Below are positions 60,367 to 64,000 of a DNA stretch of 64,000 bases, piece after piece (the first letter of the stretch is position 1; each line of letters starts with the position of its first letter). A program made the translations under genes and the position numbers. Where the stretch lies: NCBI GenBank assembly GCA_017649945.1, contig JAGCFU010000022.1:23293-87292 (forward strand). The letters run 5' to 3'. Under the pieces are notes generated by a model. The model worked only from the letters and a program-made list of their open reading frames with translations. It searched no databases and was not told where the DNA came from. Source of the stretch: Bacteroidales bacterium (GTDB taxonomy: Bacteria > Bacteroidota > Bacteroidia > Bacteroidales > F082).

Positions 60367-60717
60367 TTATTTTGCTATCATTCCGACGCCGAGCATCACC
60401 AGCAAAATGCCAACCCATCTGATAACTGAGACGGTCTCCCCCAACAAGAACATCGCCAGAAGGATGGTGAAAATATAGCTGATACTCGTCAACGGATATA
60501 CTATCGACAAATCATAATTTTTAAGCATAAACAGATAAATAATCATCGCAATGATGTACAACAGCAACGACAATCCAAGCTGCCAATTCAGATAACTCCT
60601 GAAATAAGCCCACGTCATGCTGTATTCCACGACACGCTCAACTCCAATTTTCATGAAATATTGAGCCACGGCGAGGAATGCCGACTGTATGATCGCTATG
60701 ATTATCAGTTTAAACAA
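60367..60717 (-). CDS. Small EamA/SMR-type membrane transporter
   Basis: The 116 residues form four membrane helices, with the DMT-superfamily end 'AIVYPLTS'-like segment ('LSIVYPLTSISYIFTILLAMFLLGETVSVIRWVGILLVMLGV'). A conserved Glu in helix 1 as in EmrE is not obvious, so an ArnE-like or half-EamA protein is more likely than a drug exporter. It would work as a dimer. First gene of the unit ending in arcC. Confidence 0.78.
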   Translation of the reverse strand: MFKLIIIAIIQSAFLAVAQYFMKIGVERVVEYSMTWAYFRSYLNWQLGLSLLLYIIAMIIYLFMLKNYDLSIVYPLTSISYIFTILLAMFLLGETVSVIRWVGILLVMLGVGMIAK

Positions 60718-60733
60718 ATTATAAAAATTTTCG

Positions 60734-60741
60734 CAAAATTA
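60734..60741 (-). promoter_or_regulatory. -7 box TAATTTTG of the EamA-lipoprotein-arcC unit
   Basis: A consensus box 16 bases before the ATG at 60717. Confidence 0.65.
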
Positions 60742-60750
60742 CGACTTTTT

Positions 60751-61461
60751 TCAATCCAAATAATAATCTTTTAAAAAGTCTTTATAATATTTTGTAAACG
60801 AATGGTCTGGATTTCTCAATACGAACGTCTCTGTTTCAACATTATCCACTTGATTTACAACGAGTTGCATGTTAACTCTATTAGTTTCTTTGCCTTCTAT
60901 AGGAACTATTTTCATCTCTTTTTGAAGATAAAATCCCTGATTTTCAGCATCTTGCAAAAATGTCTTGGATTCCCGTGCCGGAAGAACCAAGGCGAACCGT
61001 CCTTCAGGCTTGAGCAACTTTTTTACCGCTTTTAATAAATCATTGTAACTCAATGTGTTAGTATGCCTTGCAAGTCCTTTAGTTGCCTTTTCAGGAATGT
61101 TATCTCCGAAGAAAAACGGGGGATTCGACACTATCAAATCATATCTTTTCGCACACGTTTCAGCATAACGCCTGATATCGTCATTTACGGCAAAAAGTTG
61201 CGATTTCCACGCCGAATTGCTGAAATTTTGCGCCGCCTCCTCGTAAGAATCGCGATGAATCTCAACTGCGTCGGCTCTTTCTATGCCTTTCTGAGCCAGC
61301 ATCAGAGGAATGAGTCCGCAACCTGTGCCGATATCAAGCACATCATCATTTTCATTGACATCCACCCAACGACCTAAAATAATCGCATCCGTCCCGATTT
61401 TCATGGTCGAGCGATGGTGAAACAATGCGAATTTCTTGAAAAAAAACGGACGGCAATCCAT
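60751..61461 (-). CDS. tRNA1(Val) adenine-37 N6-methyltransferase (TrmN6-like)
   Basis: The 236-residue class I methyltransferase has the SAM loop 'VLDIGTGCGLIPLMLAQ' (residues about 40-56) and the amino-methylase motif NPPF in 'DLIVSNPPFFFGD'. The N-terminal 'FFKKFALFHHRSTMKIGTDAIILGRW' with bound-target residues is typical of TrmN6 (YfiC). It modifies A37 next to the anticodon. It is two bases downstream of rimM in the same operon. Confidence 0.88.
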   Translation of the reverse strand: MDCRPFFFKKFALFHHRSTMKIGTDAIILGRWVDVNENDDVLDIGTGCGLIPLMLAQKGIERADAVEIHRDSYEEAAQNFSNSAWKSQLFAVNDDIRRYAETCAKRYDLIVSNPPFFFGDNIPEKATKGLARHTNTLSYNDLLKAVKKLLKPEGRFALVLPARESKTFLQDAENQGFYLQKEMKIVPIEGKETNRVNMQLVVNQVDNVETETFVLRNPDHSFTKYYKDFLKDYYLD

Positions 61462-61463
61462 GT

Positions 61464-61997
61464 CTACATATTTAGATACATGTCAATCAAGCCTTCCGGT
61501 GCCCTGACAGTCAACGTTTTAGACTTTTTATTCACTTTTTGGATAATGTCGTCATGAATCGGAATCAGAATCTCCTTTCCGTCTTTCATCACCTGAATAA
61601 CAGCCTGTGTAGGATATTCCAAAACATCGGCTATCTCCCCTATCTCGCCTTTCACCTCGTCAATAAGTTTAAAACCGACTATTTCCTTGTAATAAAACTC
61701 ATCCTCGGCAAGTTCCGGCATCAATTCGTTTGGCAGAAAAACGGCCTTACCAAGGAAAGTGACGGCCTGCTCAACCCTCTTTACATCCTGAAGCTGCACG
61801 AACATCTTATCGCCACTAATCTTTTGATTCTCAATAAAATACGGGATAAGTCCGGCTTTTTCTTCGACTAAAACATATCTCAGCTCTGTGAAATCTTCAG
61901 GATTCGCAACATCAAGTTTTATTGTAACCTCACCTTTCAAGCCGTGCGTTTTAGTGATTTTTCCAAAGAAAAAGCAGTCGTTTTTCGTCATAATCAT
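61464..61997 (-). CDS. rimM: Ribosome maturation factor RimM
   Basis: It assists 30S head assembly and binds S19. The 177-residue protein has the RimM domain start 'FFGKITKTHGLKGEVTIKL', then 'VEQAVTFLGKAVFLP', and the PRC-barrel domain ('YYKEIVGFKLIDEVKGEIGEI', 'ILIPIHDDIIQKV'). The usual neighbours trmD and rplS are absent. It lies between a metal-exporter gene and trmN6. Confidence 0.95.
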   Translation of the reverse strand: MIMTKNDCFFFGKITKTHGLKGEVTIKLDVANPEDFTELRYVLVEEKAGLIPYFIENQKISGDKMFVQLQDVKRVEQAVTFLGKAVFLPNELMPELAEDEFYYKEIVGFKLIDEVKGEIGEIADVLEYPTQAVIQVMKDGKEILIPIHDDIIQKVNKKSKTLTVRAPEGLIDMYLNM

Positions 61998-62003
61998 TAT
62001 TTT

Positions 62004-63059
62004 TTAATATCCAATCATTAATCCGACAACTCCAACGATAATTCCCATCGCGATTTTTATTCCTTTTGAGAGAAGAAACGCCTTTCGTGACTCGGCGAGA
62101 AGCGGCAATGCGCCATGACCGTCCTGAACGATGGAGTTGGCTAACAAAATGCTGAACGGTATCGTTCCATTCGCGAACAGAAGCACAAAAACCAGATGCG
62201 GTCCCGACTGCGGGATGATGCCAACCAATATCGCGACCAGCAGCACAATGTATGGATTTGCGTTCACAAGAGCCTGAATATCAACATAATGCTCAAGAAT
62301 CATGATAACCGATATCACGCCGAAGCTCCACAGGAAAATCTTCGACAGATGCACCTTGATGACGTGTTCCCAGAGGTGTTCCTGCAAAAAATGCTCCTTG
62401 GCAACCGCCACGATGACGAGAATCACCGAAAACATCGCGAGTAACGAGTAACGAATCCACTCCTCGTCGCCGCCATGCTCATGTCCGTGCTCGTGGCCTT
62501 CATCAATCACGCCTCCGAGAATCAGACCGATAACCAAAACGCACATCGCGATAAGCAAAGCCCTCACAAACGTGATATTCTTGAAATTATCCCTTACCGT
62601 GTGCTCGTGATGATGGTGATGGCACTCCGGCTCGTCGTGCAACGGGAACGACTTCTCCGACAATCCGATGAATTTGTCTTTCATTGTCAGCTGGAGAATG
62701 GCACCCACGACTATTGCCGCCACAAACATTATCAAGGTGATTTTCAGTGCGTTACCAGGGAACATAGAGAACATGAAAAACGCCTCGTCGCCGGCTGTGG
62801 CAATCAATGCAGCCATCAGGGCCGGAAAATTCACCACACGGTGGATATACAGCGACACTATGGTGTAAGTACCCAAACAACCTGGGATTACGCCCATCAG
62901 CGCACCGATTACAATTTGCATCCAAGGCGACGCCTGCAGTTTTTTTGACCACAAGCCGTCGGTTTTGACATTGATAAACTCAATAATCATCATCATTCCG
63001 ATGACGAAGGCTGTTATCGTAAGTGTCTGTTGCAGAATACTATACAAATGTTCCAACAT
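62004..63059 (-). CDS. 10TM heavy-metal exporter-like protein (ArsP_2 / putative manganese transporter family)
   Basis: From the ATG at 63059 the protein has 351 residues and about ten membrane helices. The central loop is His-rich ('ECHHHHHEH', then 'EGHEHGHEHGG'), as in metal-handling transporters. Repeated half-sites 'GVIPGCLGTYTIVSLY' and 'GIIPQSGPHLVFVLLF' suggest an internal duplication. The family is annotated as putative arsenic or manganese exporters. The substrate is not proven. A longer frame to 63113 is rejected because it starts upstream of the -7 box. First gene of the operon with rimM and trmN6. Confidence 0.8.
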   Translation of the reverse strand: MLEHLYSILQQTLTITAFVIGMMMIIEFINVKTDGLWSKKLQASPWMQIVIGALMGVIPGCLGTYTIVSLYIHRVVNFPALMAALIATAGDEAFFMFSMFPGNALKITLIMFVAAIVVGAILQLTMKDKFIGLSEKSFPLHDEPECHHHHHEHTVRDNFKNITFVRALLIAMCVLVIGLILGGVIDEGHEHGHEHGGDEEWIRYSLLAMFSVILVIVAVAKEHFLQEHLWEHVIKVHLSKIFLWSFGVISVIMILEHYVDIQALVNANPYIVLLVAILVGIIPQSGPHLVFVLLFANGTIPFSILLANSIVQDGHGALPLLAESRKAFLLSKGIKIAMGIIVGVVGLMIGY

Positions 63060-63076
63060 CGTTTTCAAATTTTGTG

Positions 63077-63084
63077 CAAAAATA
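63077..63084 (-). promoter_or_regulatory. -7 box TATTTTTG of the metal exporter-rimM-trmN6 operon
   Basis: A consensus box followed by CA, 17 bases before the ATG at 63059. Confidence 0.7.
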
Positions 63085-63124
63085 AAAAAAAAGTCGGTTG
63101 GTCTGTCGACCAACCGACTTTTTT
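63085..63124 (-). terminator. Strong intrinsic terminator after hsp20
   Basis: A perfect 12-bp stem AGTCGGTTGGTC/GACCAACCGACT with a 4-base loop, a run of T residues on the minus strand and a T-run on the plus strand as well. It ends the hsp20 transcript just upstream of the next promoter. Confidence 0.92.
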
Positions 63125-63135
63125 GTAAATTTCAA

Positions 63136-63558
63136 TTAAAGAACATCAATGTTCTTTGAAATTTTCATCTCTTTCTTTGATTTCTTTGGCAAGACAACGG
63201 TCAGGATACCGTGTTCGACCTTAGCTGAAATGTTGTCTTTATCTACATCATCAGGCAACATATAGTTTTGTTCGTAGTTTGTATACGAGAACTCACGGCG
63301 CAGATAGTGATGTTTGTGATCTTCGTCCTTATGTTCTGTCTTGTTCTCGATGGCGATGTTCAGATTACCGTCCTCGTTGATATTCACACGGCAGAACTCT
63401 TTTCTGATACCTGGGGCTGCGAGCTCCATTGTGTAGGCCTTTTCGTCCTCTTTCACGTTGACTGCCGGTGCTGTTGTATTGGCACGAGGCATTAAATCAC
63501 TGTCAAAGAATTCATCAAATACTGTTGGGAACCAACTGTTTTTAAATACTGGTAACAT
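63136..63558 (-). CDS. Small heat shock protein, Hsp20/alpha-crystallin family
   Basis: The 140-residue holdase chaperone has an alpha-crystallin domain from about residue 30 ('VNVKEDEKAYTMELAAPGIRKE', 'HYLRREFSYTNYEQNYMLPDDVDKDNISAKVEHGILTVVLPK'). It has the GILTVVLPK strand and a short tail in which an I-x-I/V motif is not obvious. It binds unfolding proteins under stress. Unusually for this genome it has a perfect Shine-Dalgarno GGAGGT (63566-63571) seven bases before the ATG, and no -7 TAnnTTTG box. A sigma-54-like promoter lies upstream instead. Confidence 0.95.
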   Translation of the reverse strand: MLPVFKNSWFPTVFDEFFDSDLMPRANTTAPAVNVKEDEKAYTMELAAPGIRKEFCRVNINEDGNLNIAIENKTEHKDEDHKHHYLRREFSYTNYEQNYMLPDDVDKDNISAKVEHGILTVVLPKKSKKEMKISKNIDVL

Positions 63559-63565
63559 AATTTAT

Positions 63566-63571
63566 ACCTCC
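63566..63571 (-). promoter_or_regulatory. Consensus Shine-Dalgarno of hsp20
   Basis: GGAGGT seven bases before the ATG. No other gene start I examined in the window has such a site, which suits high-level translation under stress. Confidence 0.8.
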
Positions 63572-63639
63572 AAAATTTAGTTTAACATTTTTTGTTTTGA
63601 TTGCCTCAGCTTTCGCATTGGCTTTCGCTATGGGAATAT

Positions 63640-63654
63640 TCAAATTATGTGCCA
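63640..63654 (-). promoter_or_regulatory. Sigma-54-like promoter of hsp20
   Basis: TGGCACATAATTTGA compares with the sigma-54 consensus TGGCACG-N4-TTGC. The -24 element is complete and the -12 element has TTGA instead of TTGC. The predicted start near 63629 gives a leader of about 70 bases. Confidence 0.5.
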
Positions 63655-63667
63655 GAGGTATTTTTAG

Positions 63668-63701
63668 GACATTTTGACATATTTTTGATGACATTTTGAC
63701 A
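63668..63701. promoter_or_regulatory. Two direct repeats GACATTTTGACA upstream of hsp20
   Basis: Identical 12-mers at 63668-63679 and 63690-63701, 22 bp apart centre to centre (two helical turns). They lie just upstream of the sigma-54-like site and could be activator-binding sites. They also lie upstream of the divergent DUF1016 promoter. Confidence 0.6.
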
Positions 63702-63768
63702 CCTACGCAACAAATGCATTTTTTAGATTTATTACAGAAAAAAGCATCTCTGTTTCAAAAATTAATTA

Positions 63769-63776
63769 TAATTTTG
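63769..63776 (+). promoter_or_regulatory. -7 box TAATTTTG of the DUF1016 gene
   Basis: A consensus box followed by CA, 21 bases before the ATG at 63798. Confidence 0.65.
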
Positions 63777-63797
63777 CAGCGTAAAAATTTTCATATT

Positions 63798-64000
63798 ATG
63801 AATAACAGCCAAAATGAAGCCTTTAACAGGTTAAATATTAACATTGAACAAATAAGCACTTCCATTTACAACGGAATTTCATCCATCATTAATGATGCTC
63901 GCCAGAAAATTGTCGTTTACGTAAACAGTCAAGCCAACATGATGTTCTGGCAAATCGGCAAATACATTGTCGATGAATTGAAATATGAAACCTATTCCGC
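63798..64000 (+). CDS. DUF1016 (YhcG-type PD-(D/E)XK) protein, 3' end missing
   Basis: The first 67 residues are visible. 'INDARQKIVVYVNSQANMMFWQIGKYIVDE' matches the start of the DUF1016 N-terminal domain, in which a helical region precedes a C-terminal PD-(D/E)XK nuclease. These proteins are often found beside restriction-modification genes and mobile elements. The function is not settled. The start is supported by the -7 box at 63769. The gene runs past the window edge. Confidence 0.82.
   Translation, partial: MNNSQNEAFNRLNINIEQISTSIYNGISSIINDARQKIVVYVNSQANMMFWQIGKYIVDELKYETYS

Overview
The window is a stretch of chromosome from a member of the Bacteroidota, most likely order Bacteroidales. 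The evidence is the repeated -7 promoter box TAnnTTTG in front of most transcription units, the near absence of Shine-Dalgarno sequences, many lipoproteins and secreted proteins, a type IX secretion (T9SS) C-terminal domain, and family-typical genes such as the PG0541-like RND companion, DUF5106 thioredoxins and a phosphotransferase-RapZ fusion. The species cannot be named from the sequence. Coding density is high and no stretch longer than 300 bases lacks a gene or a described element. No rRNA, tRNA or CRISPR array was found.

Layout. 1-9 kb: a prohibitin-like protein (cut by the window edge), smpB, a periplasmic thioredoxin, a beta-helix lipoprotein, an opposing M23 peptidase, then a coupled unit of LtaS-like phosphoglycerol transferase, lipid kinase and MscS channel. 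9-14 kb: a trkH / LytS-like kinase / LytTR regulator operon diverging from pncB and a trans-editing protein. 14.3-16.3 kb is the accessory patch: a DUF2442 protein, a probable toxin remnant, a structured small RNA candidate with its own promoter and terminator, and an internally deleted IS3-family element with intact ends and a 6-bp target duplication. 16.3-20 kb: the riboflavin operon ribD-ribE-ribBA-ribH under an FMN riboswitch. 20-31 kb: aroC with a DUF349 protein, a kinase-RapZ fusion with a MurU-like nucleotidyltransferase and an AddB-like nuclease, a secreted endonuclease/phosphatase-family protein, a thioredoxin-fold protein and mnmE. 31.9-35.8 kb: a membrane AraC-type regulator, a six-unit tandem repeat, a T9SS cargo protein and a small sortable protein. 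36-42 kb: a TolC/MFP/RND efflux operon with its PG0541-like companion, then an aldose epimerase. 43-50 kb: a hybrid kinase, typA, recQ, HU, fmt and a TPR protein. 51-64 kb: a TrmH-type methylase, an NtrC-type activator, a coiled-coil lipoprotein, a MATE transporter, a Cas4/DUF2779-like nuclease, dnaB, arcC, small membrane proteins, trmN6, rimM, a 10TM metal exporter, hsp20 with a sigma-54-like promoter, and the start of a DUF1016 nuclease.

The most unusual feature is the number of small repeats that enter genes. Heptamer arrays (ATTAGCC or GAGTTAG type) supply the last codons and the stop codon of smpB and ribBA and lie behind ribH. An 86-bp palindromic element is read through in frame inside ribD. 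A 9-bp repeat (GGATAAGAA type) forms Lys/Asp-rich linkers in the AddB-like protein and the NtrC-type regulator, the basic signal-peptide start of another protein, and the terminator region between dnaB and arcC. Repeats with a period divisible by three occur inside genes, and those with a period of seven occur at gene ends.

Other leads are the kinase-RapZ-MurU unit (probable cell-wall sugar recycling with a built-in sugar-phosphate sensor), the AraC / 20-21-bp repeat / T9SS cargo unit, the structured RNA at 15.14-15.28 kb, and the sigma-54-like promoter of hsp20.
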